Shown: positions 7,688-17,495 of the stretch, in pieces
Numbering within the stretch: position 1 is the first letter of the stretch
Layout of the letters: the number at the start of each line of letters is the position of its first letter
Source of the DNA: Pseudomonas sp. UMAB-08
GTDB lineage: Bacteria; Pseudomonadota; Gammaproteobacteria; Pseudomonadales; Pseudomonadaceae
Reading direction: 5' to 3'
Length of the DNA: 64,000 nt
Assembly: GCF_900095225.1 (NCBI RefSeq)
Contig: NZ_LT607415.1
Coordinates: 397,052 to 461,051 of the forward strand
Notes under the pieces: generated by a model
Told to the model about the DNA's origin: nothing
The model's database searches: none
Seen by the model: the letters and a program-made list of their open reading frames with translations, nothing else
Program-made: the position numbers and the translations under genes

Positions 7688-8458
7688 ATGAAAAAAACAC
7701 TCGCCGTATTGGCCGCTGTGATGTCTTTGTCCATTCACGCCAACGAGAAATTGATTGTGGGGGCCACGCCGGTTCCTCACGCGGAAATCCTTGAGTTCAT
7801 CAAGCCGGAGCTGGCGAAGGAGGGCGTGGATCTGGAAATCAAGGTGTTCCAGGATTTCATCCAGCCGAATCAGCAACTGGCTGAGAAACGCATCGACGCC
7901 AATTACTACCAGTACCGGCCGTTTCTCGATGAGTACAACAAAACCCGGCATACAGATCTGGTGCCGGTCGTGGGCGTGCACATCGAACCGTTCGGCGCGT
8001 ATTCAACCAAAATCAAAAACATTGCCGAGCTGAAAGAGGGCGCTTCGGTATCGATCCCTAACGACCCGGTGAATGCGGGTCGTGCTCTGGTGCTGCTCAA
8101 CGAGGCGGGTTTGATTACGCTGAAGGACCCGAGCAACACCCTGTCGACGCCCAAGGACATCGCCGCCAACCCGAAAAAACTGAAAATCCGCGAGCTGGAA
8201 GGCGCCTTGCTGGCACGTTCAGTCAGTCAGGTGGACCTGGCCTTTGTGTTCGCCAATTACGCGCTCGAGGCCGGGATCGATACCAACAGCGCATTGATCG
8301 TCGAAAAGGGCAAAAGTCTGTATGTCGAATACCTGGTCGCACGTCCTGACAACATCAATGACCCGCGCATTCAGAAACTGGCCAAAGCCCTTAACTCCGA
8401 CGCGGTTCGTCAGTTCATCCTGACGCGCTACAAAGGACAGATCGCCCCCGGGTTCTAG
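7688..8458 (+). CDS. MetQ/NlpA-family substrate-binding protein
   Basis: The 256-residue periplasmic protein resembles MetQ, the binding component of methionine ABC importers (EKLIVGATPVPHAEILEFIKPELAKEGVDLEIKVFQDFIQPN, NYYQYRPFLDEYN, ASVSIPNDPVNAGRALVLLNEAGLI). The start at 7688 (AGGAG upstream) gives a clean signal peptide, MKKTLAVLAAVMSLSIHA. There is no Cys at the cleavage site, so unlike typical MetQ it should be soluble. No MetN or MetI genes lie next to it. Co-location with sfnB suggests binding of methionine or a related organosulfur compound. Confidence 0.9.
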   Translation: MKKTLAVLAAVMSLSIHANEKLIVGATPVPHAEILEFIKPELAKEGVDLEIKVFQDFIQPNQQLAEKRIDANYYQYRPFLDEYNKTRHTDLVPVVGVHIEPFGAYSTKIKNIAELKEGASVSIPNDPVNAGRALVLLNEAGLITLKDPSNTLSTPKDIAANPKKLKIRELEGALLARSVSQVDLAFVFANYALEAGIDTNSALIVEKGKSLYVEYLVARPDNINDPRIQKLAKALNSDAVRQFILTRYKGQIAPGF

Positions 8459-8496
8459 GCCTTAACGCCGGCTGGTTTGGCGGCGAGGGCCGTGTG

Positions 8497-9903
8497 TCAG
8501 GTGCTCGAGTGTTGCTGCCTGATCGGCAACGTAACCCGAAACGTAGTCCCCACGCCAAGCTCGCTGCTGACCGTAATGTCGCCACCGTGTTTTTTCACAA
8601 TTCCGTAGGAGAGGGACAGGCCCAACCCTGTCCCTTGGCCGACGGGTTTGGTGGTGAAGAAGGGATCAAAAATTTTCTGCACGGTGTCGGAAGCCATTCC
8701 TGATCCAGTGTCGGCCACTTCGAGCCAGACGTGCTCTGCTTCCATCCCGCTGCGAAGGGTGATTTTCCCGCGTTGAGGGCCCATGGCCTGGGCGGCGTTG
8801 ACCACGAGGTTCATGATTACCTGATTGATTTGCGAGGGCAGGCATTCGATGTCGGGAAGGTCGACGTATTCCTTGATGACGTCGGCTTTGTATTTGAGTT
8901 CGTTGGCGACGATGTTCAGGGTCGATTCGATGCCCTGCTGCAGGTTGGCCCATTGCCATTCCTGATTCGAGTCGACGCGGGAGAAATCTTTGAGGTCTTT
9001 GACGATTTTTCCGACGCGGCTGATGCCCTCCTTGGACTCCTTGATCAGCAGCGGGATATCTTCCCTCAGGAAGTCCAGTTCCACACGCTCGCGCATGGAT
9101 TTCAAGCGCTCGAGGATCTCGGTCGAGGCGATGCCCTCTTCTGAGCGCTGGTAGGCGTCGAGCATGTCCTGCAATTTGCTGAAGTAACCTTCAAGGGTGC
9201 CGAGGTTGGACGAGATAAAACCGATGGGGTTGTTGATTTCGTGAGCAACCCCGGCGGCCAGTTGCCCCAGGGACGCGAGCTTTTCGGATTGCACCAGCTG
9301 GCTTTCCAGCTGTTCGCGTTCGTCGATTTCGCGCTGCAGGGCTTCGCTGGCCTGTTTGAACTCGTGGGTCCGTTGCTCGACCAATTGCTCAAGCTTGCTC
9401 ATCTGCACCGATGCGCGCTCGGTCATTTCCCATTTGGCGGTCAGGGTGTTGGCCAACTGATGGACTTCAATGTTGTCGAAAGGCTTTTTCAGAATCAACA
9501 ACCGATCATGGCCATGCAGCCGTTCCAGTAATTCATCCCAGGAGTAGTCGGCGTAAGCCGTGCAGACCACCACCTGCAGGCGCGGGTCTTGCTCCCAGAG
9601 GTGCTCGATGGTTTCTACGCCGTCCCAGCCCTGGGGCATGCGCATGTCGACGAACGCCAAGGCATAGGGGCGATTGTCCTTGAGTGACTGGCACACCTTG
9701 GCCAGACCTTCCTGGCCCTGGTAGGCCGAGTCGAGCTCGAACACTGGAATCTCGATCTTGGCCGTTTGCCCGAACAGCGCTGCTTCCATCAGGTACAGGT
9801 CGGAGTTGTCGTCGACGGGAGGCAGGAGGATTTTGCGAAAGTCGTCATGAATGGCAGGGGTGTCGTCAATCAGCAGAATACGGCGGTTCGTTAGACTGTT
9901 CAT
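8497..9903 (-). CDS. REC-histidine kinase, cytoplasmic
   Basis: The 468-residue protein has an N-terminal receiver domain (IDD at 12-14, phosphoacceptor Asp86 in FVDMRMP, KKP at 139-141), a coiled coil (about 160-205), a HisKA H-box with His221 in [12 protein letters not shown], and an HATPase_c domain with N-box ([15 protein letters not shown]), G1 (DTGSGM), F-box (DPFFTTKP) and G2 (GTGLGLSLS). There are no membrane segments. Its start overlaps the stop of the upstream kinase gene by 4 bases (ATGA), so the two are translationally coupled. The receiver closely resembles that of the REC-GGDEF-EAL protein at 12739-14613, suggesting both are phosphorylated by the same kinase, possibly the 9900-11708 product. 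Confidence 0.92.
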   Translation of the reverse strand: MNSLTNRRILLIDDTPAIHDDFRKILLPPVDDNSDLYLMEAALFGQTAKIEIPVFELDSAYQGQEGLAKVCQSLKDNRPYALAFVDMRMPQGWDGVETIEHLWEQDPRLQVVVCTAYADYSWDELLERLHGHDRLLILKKPFDNIEVHQLANTLTAKWEMTERASVQMSKLEQLVEQRTHEFKQASEALQREIDEREQLESQLVQSEKLASLGQLAAGVAHEINNPIGFISSNLGTLEGYFSKLQDMLDAYQRSEEGIASTEILERLKSMRERVELDFLREDIPLLIKESKEGISRVGKIVKDLKDFSRVDSNQEWQWANLQQGIESTLNIVANELKYKADVIKEYVDLPDIECLPSQINQVIMNLVVNAAQAMGPQRGKITLRSGMEAEHVWLEVADTGSGMASDTVQKIFDPFFTTKPVGQGTGLGLSLSYGIVKKHGGDITVSSELGVGTTFRVTLPIRQQHSST

Positions 9904-11708
9904 TGCTTATCCGTCGCGATTGTCAGGGGCATTTCAAGGGTGAACGTCGCACCTTTGCCGGGTCCGTCACTGTAGGCACTCAAATGCCCATTCATCTCGA
10001 TCGCGGCCAGCGCGCAACTGTGCAGGCCAAAGCCGTGGCCGTCTTTGCGGGTGGTAAAACCGTGGGCAAAGATTCGCGTCATGTTCTCCGGAGCGATGCC
10101 TTCACCTTCGTCTTTGACACTGATCTGCAAGATGGAATTGTCGATGAATTTTACGCCCAGGGTCATTTTTCGAGCGCGGTCGTCCATGTCGGACATCGCG
10201 TATTTCGCGTTGCTGATCAGGTTGATCAGAATCAGCAGCAGCCGATGTTTATCGGCCATCACGGCAGGTACATCGCTGAAGTCCTTGACCACCGTGACAT
10301 GGTGGCGGGTCAATGCGCCCGAGTTCATGCGCAGGGCATCTTCAAGCAAGTCGCTGATGTTCAGGGATTCAGCCAGGCTGGACGCACCGGCGTAGGACTG
10401 CTGGGTGGAGACGATATCCTTGATGTGATCAACGCTTTTGGTCAGCTGCGCCAGCTCGTCGGTCATGCTCTGTTGCTCAGCGCCCAGCGCTTTGACCAAT
10501 TGGTTCAGATAGCCCGGTAACAGTTTTCCCTTCTCGTCGACGGTGATGAAGTCTCCCAGATCGTGCTCGTGCTCATTCATCATTTGCACCGCTTTACCGA
10601 GGCCGATTGACTTGCTGGTGCGCAGTTTTCGCGTGAGCAGATCGGCAGAGATATTCACGCTGTTCAACACATTGCCGACGTTGTGCAGCACATTGGTGGC
10701 AATTTCCGCCATCCCGGCCAGGCGCGCGGTATCGAGCAATTCGCTCTGGGTATCTTTCAGTTCACGGGTGCGCTCTTCCACGCGTTGCTCAAGGCCTTCG
10801 TTGGCGGCATGCAGCGCTTTGTTGACACTGTTGATTTCGGCATAGCTGCGCAGCAACCGGATGGTCAGATATAACAGCAGGACGACCATCAATGCCGAGA
10901 AAATCAGCAGATACAGGTGGTACTGCTGACCCACTTTGACGGCCTGCTCCTGGTTGTGATTGAGGATGTTATTGATGTCCTCCAGTCGAGCGGCCACGGG
11001 AACGACGCCGATGTGCTCCAGCAGATCGTTGACCACGGGTTGCTCGTGCAGGATCAGCTCCACATGTTTGAGCAGAAGTTCCAGCGGAAGATGGAGTGGC
11101 TGCGGTAAACGATCTTTGTCCGCACCCAAACGGTTCAGGCCGACCTGGATGTCAGCCGCTTTGTCGTCAGAGGTGATTTGAGAGAACTCCAGACTGCCGA
11201 GCAGCAGGTCATAGATGTCCATAGAGGTGGCTTGCAGCACTGGGTCGTTCTTGTTGAGCGTGCCGAACTGATTCTGGATATCGTCTTCGGCGATGGGCAG
11301 AAAGGCCAGTGAGTTACGCAATACGGCGTTATGCGATTTGAATTTTTCAACCAGCCGTGTTTTCTCGTCGACGGCAGCCAGATAGGCGTTGCGGCTGTCT
11401 TGCCACAGCGCATCGGCATGCAGCGCATGCCCGGCCTGTATGGTATCGAACTGTTTCCAGAGGGTGTTCATTTCGGTCAGCGGCTCTACCAGCAGGTCGT
11501 AGTTTTGACTGACGGAAACTCTTGCCTTGAGGATCTCTGTTTCCCACTGCGCGTCCAGCTGTTTGATCTGACCAATCAGATCCCGCGACGCGATGTAGTT
11601 AGAGGTGTTATCGACACTGGACCTGATATAGAGGAACACCAGAATAGACGCGAGTGCCAGAGTCATTACGCCCAAAAGCAGTGAGCTGAATCGATGGGAC
11701 AGTTTCAT
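9900..11708 (-). CDS. membrane histidine kinase with DAHL-type sensor
   Basis: The 602-residue protein has an N-terminal membrane helix (about 10-30), an all-helical periplasmic region (about 35-265) of DAHL (double all-helical ligand-binding) type, a second membrane helix (LYLLIFSALMVVLLLYLTIRL), a coiled coil, and a kinase core. The H-box is NVLHNVGNVLNSV. The ATPase boxes are NLISNAKYAM, VKDEGEGIA and GHGFGLHSCALAA. Sensor ligand is unknown. It overlaps the stop of the upstream cytochrome peroxidase gene by 4 bases and the following kinase gene by 4 bases, which ties sensing to a redox enzyme. Confidence 0.9.
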   Translation of the reverse strand: MKLSHRFSSLLLGVMTLALASILVFLYIRSSVDNTSNYIASRDLIGQIKQLDAQWETEILKARVSVSQNYDLLVEPLTEMNTLWKQFDTIQAGHALHADALWQDSRNAYLAAVDEKTRLVEKFKSHNAVLRNSLAFLPIAEDDIQNQFGTLNKNDPVLQATSMDIYDLLLGSLEFSQITSDDKAADIQVGLNRLGADKDRLPQPLHLPLELLLKHVELILHEQPVVNDLLEHIGVVPVAARLEDINNILNHNQEQAVKVGQQYHLYLLIFSALMVVLLLYLTIRLLRSYAEINSVNKALHAANEGLEQRVEERTRELKDTQSELLDTARLAGMAEIATNVLHNVGNVLNSVNISADLLTRKLRTSKSIGLGKAVQMMNEHEHDLGDFITVDEKGKLLPGYLNQLVKALGAEQQSMTDELAQLTKSVDHIKDIVSTQQSYAGASSLAESLNISDLLEDALRMNSGALTRHHVTVVKDFSDVPAVMADKHRLLLILINLISNAKYAMSDMDDRARKMTLGVKFIDNSILQISVKDEGEGIAPENMTRIFAHGFTTRKDGHGFGLHSCALAAIEMNGHLSAYSDGPGKGATFTLEMPLTIATDKQ

Positions 11709-12664
11709 AGCGGCTTGCCTTTGAGTTCACCGGTCAATGTCTTGAGAAACTCAATGATCAGAAGTTTGTCCTGCGCCGAAGGCGTACGCCCCAGTTGATA
11801 CGTGAACATCACGCTGACGGCCTCATCGAGCGTCCTGGCTGACCCATCATGAAAGTACGGCGCCGTGAGGGCGACGTTGCGTAGGCTCGGCACTTTGAAG
11901 ACGTTACGGTCGGCCTCATCCCTGGTCACCAGATAACGTCCCAGGTCGCTTTCTGCCGGGTTGCCCCGCGCCTTGAAATAGTCGCTCATCACACCAAACT
12001 TCTGGTACATATTGCCACCGATGTTGACGCCTTGATGGCAGGCGATGCAGCCGTATTGCTTGAAGCGCTGATAGCCGTATTTTTCGTTAAGCGTCAGGAT
12101 GTCGGTATTGCCTTTGAGGTAGAGGTCGAAGCGCGAGTTGGGCGTCAGCAGGGTGCGTTCATAGCTTGCCAACGCATTCTGCGCATTGGCTGCGGTGACC
12201 CCGTCCGGGTAGGACCTGGCGAAGGTGGCGCGATAGTCCGGGTCTCTGGAGATGGTGTCTATCACGGCTTTCCAGGTGTTGCCCATCTCGACAGGGCTTT
12301 GGACCACCTCTTCGATCTGTGCCTCCAGCGAGTCGGCCCGACCATTCCAGAACTGCTTGAAGTTAAGGCTCGCATTGAGCACGGTGGGAGTGTTGATGCC
12401 TAGCGGCGCGCCATTGAAACCAGTGGAGAAAGGCTTGTCGTCGGCCCCACCTTTTTCCAGGTGATGACAACTGGCGCAGGACACGCTGTTATTGACTGAC
12501 AGGCGTGTATCGTTGAATAACTGACGGCCCAGTTCGACCTGCACGGAATTGTGTATCACAACGTCAGGTAACGGTTTTAGCGGCTCGTCCAGTGGTGTAG
12601 CAGCGGCCAACTCGCAGACACCAAGCAGCAACGCGAAAGCAGCGGGCAATCCATATAACTGCAT
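11705..12664 (-). CDS. di-haem cytochrome c peroxidase family protein
   Basis: The 319-residue periplasmic protein has a signal peptide (residues 1 to about 22, ending AAA) and two CXXCH haem sites: CASCHH near residue 75 and CIACHQ near residue 215. The Met-containing C-terminal half and VFKVPSLRNVALTAPYFHDGSARTLDEAV are typical of bacterial CCP/MauG-like proteins, which reduce H2O2 to water with electrons from a small cytochrome. ATG at 12664 is preferred over a TTG just upstream. Its place inside an operon of signalling proteins, coupled to a sensor kinase, suggests a role in sensing peroxide or redox state. Confidence 0.9.
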   Translation of the reverse strand: MQLYGLPAAFALLLGVCELAAATPLDEPLKPLPDVVIHNSVQVELGRQLFNDTRLSVNNSVSCASCHHLEKGGADDKPFSTGFNGAPLGINTPTVLNASLNFKQFWNGRADSLEAQIEEVVQSPVEMGNTWKAVIDTISRDPDYRATFARSYPDGVTAANAQNALASYERTLLTPNSRFDLYLKGNTDILTLNEKYGYQRFKQYGCIACHQGVNIGGNMYQKFGVMSDYFKARGNPAESDLGRYLVTRDEADRNVFKVPSLRNVALTAPYFHDGSARTLDEAVSVMFTYQLGRTPSAQDKLLIIEFLKTLTGELKGKPL

Positions 12665-12738
12665 CAATAATCCCTGGCTGCCTATAAATGTAGTGGTGCC
12701 CCGGCCCTAAATACGCCAGCGATCTCGTCTTGTCCGAT

Positions 12739-14613
12739 TTATTCCTGTCGTGCTGCTTCCAATCGCTCACCACTCAATATTCTGGCGAATGCACATGGCT
12801 CTACCGCTCGGCTGAAGAAATAGCCCTGGCCTTCTTCGCAGTGGTTGGCTTTGAGGAAATCAAGCTGATCCTGGGTTTCGATACCTTCGGCAATGATGTT
12901 CAGCTTGAGGCTTCTTCCCAGACTGATGATGGCGCTGACCAACGCCGCGTCGTTGCTGTCGGTACTCAGGTCGCGGACAAACGACTGATCGATTTTTAAT
13001 ACGTCGATGGGGAAGCGACGCAGGTAACTCAGGCTGGAGTAGCCAGTCCCGAAGTCATCGATGGCCAAGCGGATGCCCATGTGCTTGATCGCTTGCAGGA
13101 TCTGGATCGTCGACTCGGCGTTTTGCATGAGCACGCTTTCGGTGATTTCCAGTTCCAGCAGTTCAGGGTTCATTCCGGTTTCTTCAAGTACGGTTCGAAT
13201 GCCCTCGAGAAACCCCCTCTGGCGAAACTCGGTGGCAGAAATGTTCACCGACATACGAATCGGCGGTAATCCGGCCGCTTGCCACACGCAGGTCTGGCGA
13301 CAGGCCTCGCGCAATACCCATTTACTCAGTGGGACGATCAGGCCGCTGTCTTCGGCGACCGGGATGAATTCAGATGGGAAAAGCCAACCTTGTCCCGGTT
13401 TGAGCCAGCGGATCAACGCCTCGGCGCCGACTATTTTGCCGGTTTCCAGGTTCAACTTCGGTTGGTAATGCAAGACAAACTCGTTGCGCTCCAACGCCAG
13501 TCGAATGCCCGACTCGATAGACTGGTGCTCGCGGGCACGCTGGTTCATGGTGTCGGAAAAAAAGCAGAAGTCGCCTGGACCGCTGTCCTTGATGTTGCGC
13601 ATGGCGGTTTCGGCTTTTTTGATCAGGGTGACGGCATCTTCACCGTCACCGGGGAAGATGCTGATGCCCAGGCTCGCGGTCACACTCAGGTCATGACCGG
13701 CGACATAGCGAGGAACCTTGATGGCGGCCAACAACTTCTCCGCAATGCCTTTGGTTTGTTGGGGGTGATGAACGTCGGACAGCACCAGGACAAATTCATC
13801 CGAGCCATAGCGAAACACCGAGTCGGACTCGCGTACGGTGTGGATGAGGCATTGAGCAACGAGTTTAAGCATCTCATCGCCGGTGGGATGGCCCAGCGCA
13901 TTATTGATCCGCTCGAATCGATCCAGGCCAATGAACATCACTGCCAATTGCGTGTCGTGGCGGCGGGACAGGGCAATGGCTTGAGTCAAACGATCACCCA
14001 GCAACGTGCTGTTGGGCAGCTCCGTCAACACATCGTACTGGAGCAGATGGGATACTTTCAGCAATTCCTGAACGCGCTCGGCGATGGTTTGCTCCAGGTT
14101 GCGCATTTTTGCCGCGGCATCCTGTGCCATTTGCCATTTGACCGTCAGCGCACTGGCCATCTGGCGGATTTCCAGGCTGTCGAACGGCTTTTTCAGAACC
14201 AGCAGTTGGTCGCCGAACTCGAGACGTTCGGTCATCGCCTCCCACGAGTAATCGGAGTAGGCAGTGCACAGTGCGATCTGCAACTGCGGGTCGGCTTTCC
14301 ACAGGTGCTCAATAGTCTCCAGACCATCCCAGCCGGGTGGCATGCGCATGTCGATGAAGGCCAGCGCGTAAGGCCGACCTTCTGCCAGTGCTTGCTTGAC
14401 CCGTTCAAGGGCTTCTTGCCCCTGATAGGCGGAATCGAGCTCGAAATTTTTCCGAGCGACCTGTACTGTGCCGAAGAGCTCTTCCTCCGCTGCATCAAGA
14501 GACTCTTCGCTGTCCGGTTTCGGGCAGAGAATTTTACGAAAGTCCTGATGAATCGATGGCGTGTCATCAATGATAAGCACGCGGCGATTAGCGTGAGTGG
14601 CCGGATTGCTCAT
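12739..14613 (-). CDS. REC-GGDEF-EAL response regulator with degenerate GGDEF
   Basis: The 624-residue protein has a receiver (Asp88 in FIDMRMP, KKP at 141-143), a GGDEF domain and an EAL phosphodiesterase domain. In the GGDEF domain the first metal-binding Asp is replaced by Gly229 (FIGLDRF) and the signature reads GSDEF (270-274), so cyclic di-GMP synthesis is doubtful. The EAL domain is intact ([45 protein letters not shown]), so hydrolysis of cyclic di-GMP controlled by phosphorylation is likely. It heads the minus-strand signalling operon, 75 bases before the cytochrome peroxidase gene. Confidence 0.92.
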   Translation of the reverse strand: MSNPATHANRRVLIIDDTPSIHQDFRKILCPKPDSEESLDAAEEELFGTVQVARKNFELDSAYQGQEALERVKQALAEGRPYALAFIDMRMPPGWDGLETIEHLWKADPQLQIALCTAYSDYSWEAMTERLEFGDQLLVLKKPFDSLEIRQMASALTVKWQMAQDAAAKMRNLEQTIAERVQELLKVSHLLQYDVLTELPNSTLLGDRLTQAIALSRRHDTQLAVMFIGLDRFERINNALGHPTGDEMLKLVAQCLIHTVRESDSVFRYGSDEFVLVLSDVHHPQQTKGIAEKLLAAIKVPRYVAGHDLSVTASLGISIFPGDGEDAVTLIKKAETAMRNIKDSGPGDFCFFSDTMNQRAREHQSIESGIRLALERNEFVLHYQPKLNLETGKIVGAEALIRWLKPGQGWLFPSEFIPVAEDSGLIVPLSKWVLREACRQTCVWQAAGLPPIRMSVNISATEFRQRGFLEGIRTVLEETGMNPELLELEITESVLMQNAESTIQILQAIKHMGIRLAIDDFGTGYSSLSYLRRFPIDVLKIDQSFVRDLSTDSNDAALVSAIISLGRSLKLNIIAEGIETQDQLDFLKANHCEEGQGYFFSRAVEPCAFARILSGERLEAARQE

Positions 14614-14876
14614 TCAACGCTACCCGGCAGGTCTGCGTTCAGATGAAAAATATGCATACGGATTTCCCTTCCTGAAGGCGCGACAACGGTTGCGTATACA
14701 TTGGATACTATTTTGCGGAGCATAGCCCTCGACGAGGCGCTTCGCTGAGAAACCGTAGCTAATGTGCCATCAGTTTGTTAAAAATGCCTCTGCCCTTAGC
14801 CAAAAAAGCGAGGGAGCGAGGTTTTTATCATGAAAAACCCGTAAGTGCCCTCAAATGAGTGATGTCAGGTAACGCT

Positions 14877-16253
14877 ATGGATGAGCAATCCGCTTCTGTT
14901 TCGGCTTATAAACCCTGCGTGCTGCTGGTGGATGATGAAGAATTCATTCTTAACAGTTTGCGCCGTCTGTTGCGCAGCCAGCCGTATGATTTGTTTTTTG
15001 CCGAAAGCGGTGAAAAAGCGCTTGAGTTGATGGCCCACCAGCCTATCGATCTGGTGATGACCGATGCCCGCATGCCAAATATGGATGGCGCTACCTTGTT
15101 GGCGGAGATTCATCAGCGTTATCCAGGCACCACACGGATCCTGCTGACGGGTTATGCCGACCTGGACACCATCGTCAAAGCGATCAATGAAGGAAAGATT
15201 CATCGCTATATCAGCAAGCCCTGGAACGACGAGGAGTTGCAGCTGACCTTGCGGCAGGCCTTGGAACATCAGCATTCCGAGCGCGAGCGGCAACGCCTGG
15301 AACGCCTGGCCCATGAGCAGAATGAGGCGTTGCAGGCACTTAATGCCACCCTGGAAAAACGGGTTGTCGCACGTATGTCCGAGCTGCAACAGACGGCCGA
15401 CATGCTCGACCTGGCCTATGACGAGTTGAAGCACAGCTACGCGACCAGCACCGAAGTGTTCTCCCTGCTAGTCAATCAACGGCTGCCGAAAAGCAAGCAG
15501 ACCAACCGGCAAATCATCGATTTGATTCGCACCTACTGCAAGTCCCACCCCATGGACGAGGCGAGTAGCCGCGATCTGGCCATGGCGGCAGCGCTCTACA
15601 ACATCGGTAAGTTGAGCTGGAGCGACAGCATGATGGGCGCGCCTGCCGACCTGCTGCACCATACGGATCGTGAGCGTTATCGCGGTTATCCGAAACAGAG
15701 CGAGTCGCTGTTGATGACGTTGGAGCCGATGCAGGACGCGGCTCAGTTGATTCTTCACCATCAAGAGCGTTGGGACGGCACGGGATTCCCCGACCACCTC
15801 AAAGGCGAAGCCATCCCGTTTGGTTCGCGCCTGCTGAAACTGGCCGTGGACTTTATCGAGTTGCAGCGCGGGTTGATCCTCGAACGGCAAATGAACAGTG
15901 ATGAAGCCCTGGTGTTTATCCGTAAGTACGCCGGCCGTCTTTATGACCCAGGGCTGGTGGAAGACTTCGTTCAGGTGTGCGCCGAGTACTTGAGCGATGT
16001 CACCTTGGGTGATCCTACGGTCAAGGTGGTTGGCACCCGCGAACTGTTGGGGGGGATGGTGCTTGCACGCAACCTCAATGCCGACAATGGCATGCTCCTG
16101 CTTAACGCGGGCAAGGTACTAAACACCGCGTTGGTGGAAAAGTTGATCGCCTTTGAAGCCATGGAAGGCGCGAAGTACAGCATTTTCGTCAAAGTGCCGG
16201 ATGAGCTGCCTGCCAACCCCCTCGTGAATGAGCCTGTGCCAGCCACGACGTGA
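14877..16253 (+). CDS. response regulator with degenerate HD-GYP-like domain
   Basis: The start at 14877 (AGGT 7 bases upstream) gives 458 residues. A receiver domain comes first (VDDEEF, phosphoacceptor Asp63 in MTDARMP, LLTGYAD, SKPW), then a coiled coil, then an RpfG-type helical domain. The catalytic HD pair is replaced by Tyr-Asn (AAALYNIGKL) and the GYP motif reads GFP within HHQERWDGTGFPDHLKGE. The second HH is kept. Cyclic di-GMP hydrolysis is therefore unlikely; it may act by protein interaction. The gene diverges from the REC-GGDEF-EAL gene and probably belongs to the same circuit. Confidence 0.88.
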   Translation: MDEQSASVSAYKPCVLLVDDEEFILNSLRRLLRSQPYDLFFAESGEKALELMAHQPIDLVMTDARMPNMDGATLLAEIHQRYPGTTRILLTGYADLDTIVKAINEGKIHRYISKPWNDEELQLTLRQALEHQHSERERQRLERLAHEQNEALQALNATLEKRVVARMSELQQTADMLDLAYDELKHSYATSTEVFSLLVNQRLPKSKQTNRQIIDLIRTYCKSHPMDEASSRDLAMAAALYNIGKLSWSDSMMGAPADLLHHTDRERYRGYPKQSESLLMTLEPMQDAAQLILHHQERWDGTGFPDHLKGEAIPFGSRLLKLAVDFIELQRGLILERQMNSDEALVFIRKYAGRLYDPGLVEDFVQVCAEYLSDVTLGDPTVKVVGTRELLGGMVLARNLNADNGMLLLNAGKVLNTALVEKLIAFEAMEGAKYSIFVKVPDELPANPLVNEPVPATT

Positions 16254-16310
16254 TGCACAGTGGCTGGCATGCCTGTGTGGTCAGGTTGTCCTGTTTATGT
16301 CGTCAGCTAT

Positions 16311-17495
16311 TTATGTCGTTAGAAACAGCATTTGCGGTGGTTCATGCATCAGAAAGTCCCGGTGCGAAATGTTCCAGGCATAGGCGCCTGCCAGGGTGAA
16401 CACCAGTAGGTCATCGATCGCCAGGGCAGTGACTGTTTGCTGGCTTGCCAGCACATCTTTGGGCGTGCACAGCTGGCCGACCAGGGTGACCGGTTGATTC
16501 TGTAACTGCGCGGGTTGCTGGCCCCGTATCACGACAAAAGGATGGTTATGCCCCTGGGCAGCCGGTGTCCGGAAGTGGTGGGTGCCACCCCGGCCAATGG
16601 CGAAGTACTGACCATGGCTGCGTTTGATGTCCAGGACTTGCATCAGGTAGTAGCCGCAGGCCGCGCTGATAAAGCGGCCGATCTCGAAGCGAATGCGCGT
16701 ATCGCCCATGCCTTCTTCCGCGATCAATGCCTTGAGTCCTTGGCAGAATGTCGTCCAGTCGAATGAGTTCTGCGGGTCCTGGTAATTAATGCCCATGCCG
16801 CCCCCGACGTTGAGCAGGGGCAGTTGCAGACCGTGTTCGGCGCAGAGCTGGCTGAAGGTGCGACAGTAGCTGCGGATCAGTCTCAGGTGAGCGGCCACAT
16901 CAAGCTGATGAGACAACACATGAAAATGCAGGCCCTGGAGCTCCAGCCAGGGTTCGTCACGCAACAGCTTCAGCGCTTCGTCCAATGCGTCTTCGTCCAG
17001 GCCGAAGGGGGTCGGTTTGCCGCCCATCACCAAACGGCTGTCGGGTGCCTCGGCCAGTTTCAGGTTCAGGCGCAGCATGACCGGCGCCCGTTGGCGACGT
17101 CTGGAAGCGATGCGCGCCAGATTGCGTAACTCGGTCAGGCTCTCGACATGGAAGGCCGAAATCCGGTAGTCCATGGCGATTTCCAGCTCACTGTCGAGTT
17201 TGCCGGGGCCGCCGAAAATCAGCGAATGCCCTGGGCATTGCTCGTACAGCCAGCGCAACTCGCCACCGGACGCGGCCTCGAAGCCGTCTACTAGCGGTAC
17301 GAGCGTGCGGAGGATCGGTGCTTCCGGGTTGGCCTTGGCGGCATAAAACAGCTCACAGTTGGCGGGCAGCGTTTCACGCATGTGCCGAACGTGTTGCTCC
17401 AGGGCGACCAGATCGTAGACGTAGGCACAGAGCGGTGTTTGCTGTTGCTCGCGCAATTGGCCGATGGCCAGGGTGACGCGTGTCGGCAAGCTCAT
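16311..17495 (-). CDS. pvsE: PvsE-like PLP-dependent decarboxylase
   Basis: The 394-residue fold-type III PLP enzyme (alanine racemase/ornithine decarboxylase-like) has the PLP lysine in FYAAKANPEAPIL, the phosphate-binding glycine loop VGGGMGINY, and the C-terminal CTPKDVL with the conserved Cys. In vibrioferrin biosynthesis PvsE is thought to produce the ethanolamine unit by decarboxylating serine or a seryl intermediate. The start overlaps the pvsD stop by 4 bases (ATGA). It is the last gene of the siderophore operon. Confidence 0.85.
   Translation of the reverse strand: MSLPTRVTLAIGQLREQQQTPLCAYVYDLVALEQHVRHMRETLPANCELFYAAKANPEAPILRTLVPLVDGFEAASGGELRWLYEQCPGHSLIFGGPGKLDSELEIAMDYRISAFHVESLTELRNLARIASRRRQRAPVMLRLNLKLAEAPDSRLVMGGKPTPFGLDEDALDEALKLLRDEPWLELQGLHFHVLSHQLDVAAHLRLIRSYCRTFSQLCAEHGLQLPLLNVGGGMGINYQDPQNSFDWTTFCQGLKALIAEEGMGDTRIRFEIGRFISAACGYYLMQVLDIKRSHGQYFAIGRGGTHHFRTPAAQGHNHPFVVIRGQQPAQLQNQPVTLVGQLCTPKDVLASQQTVTALAIDDLLVFTLAGAYAWNISHRDFLMHEPPQMLFLTT

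Noticed and set aside
13279..14646. 455-codon open frame on the plus strand
   Set aside because: It lies entirely opposite the REC-GGDEF-EAL gene and shows no recognisable protein pattern.
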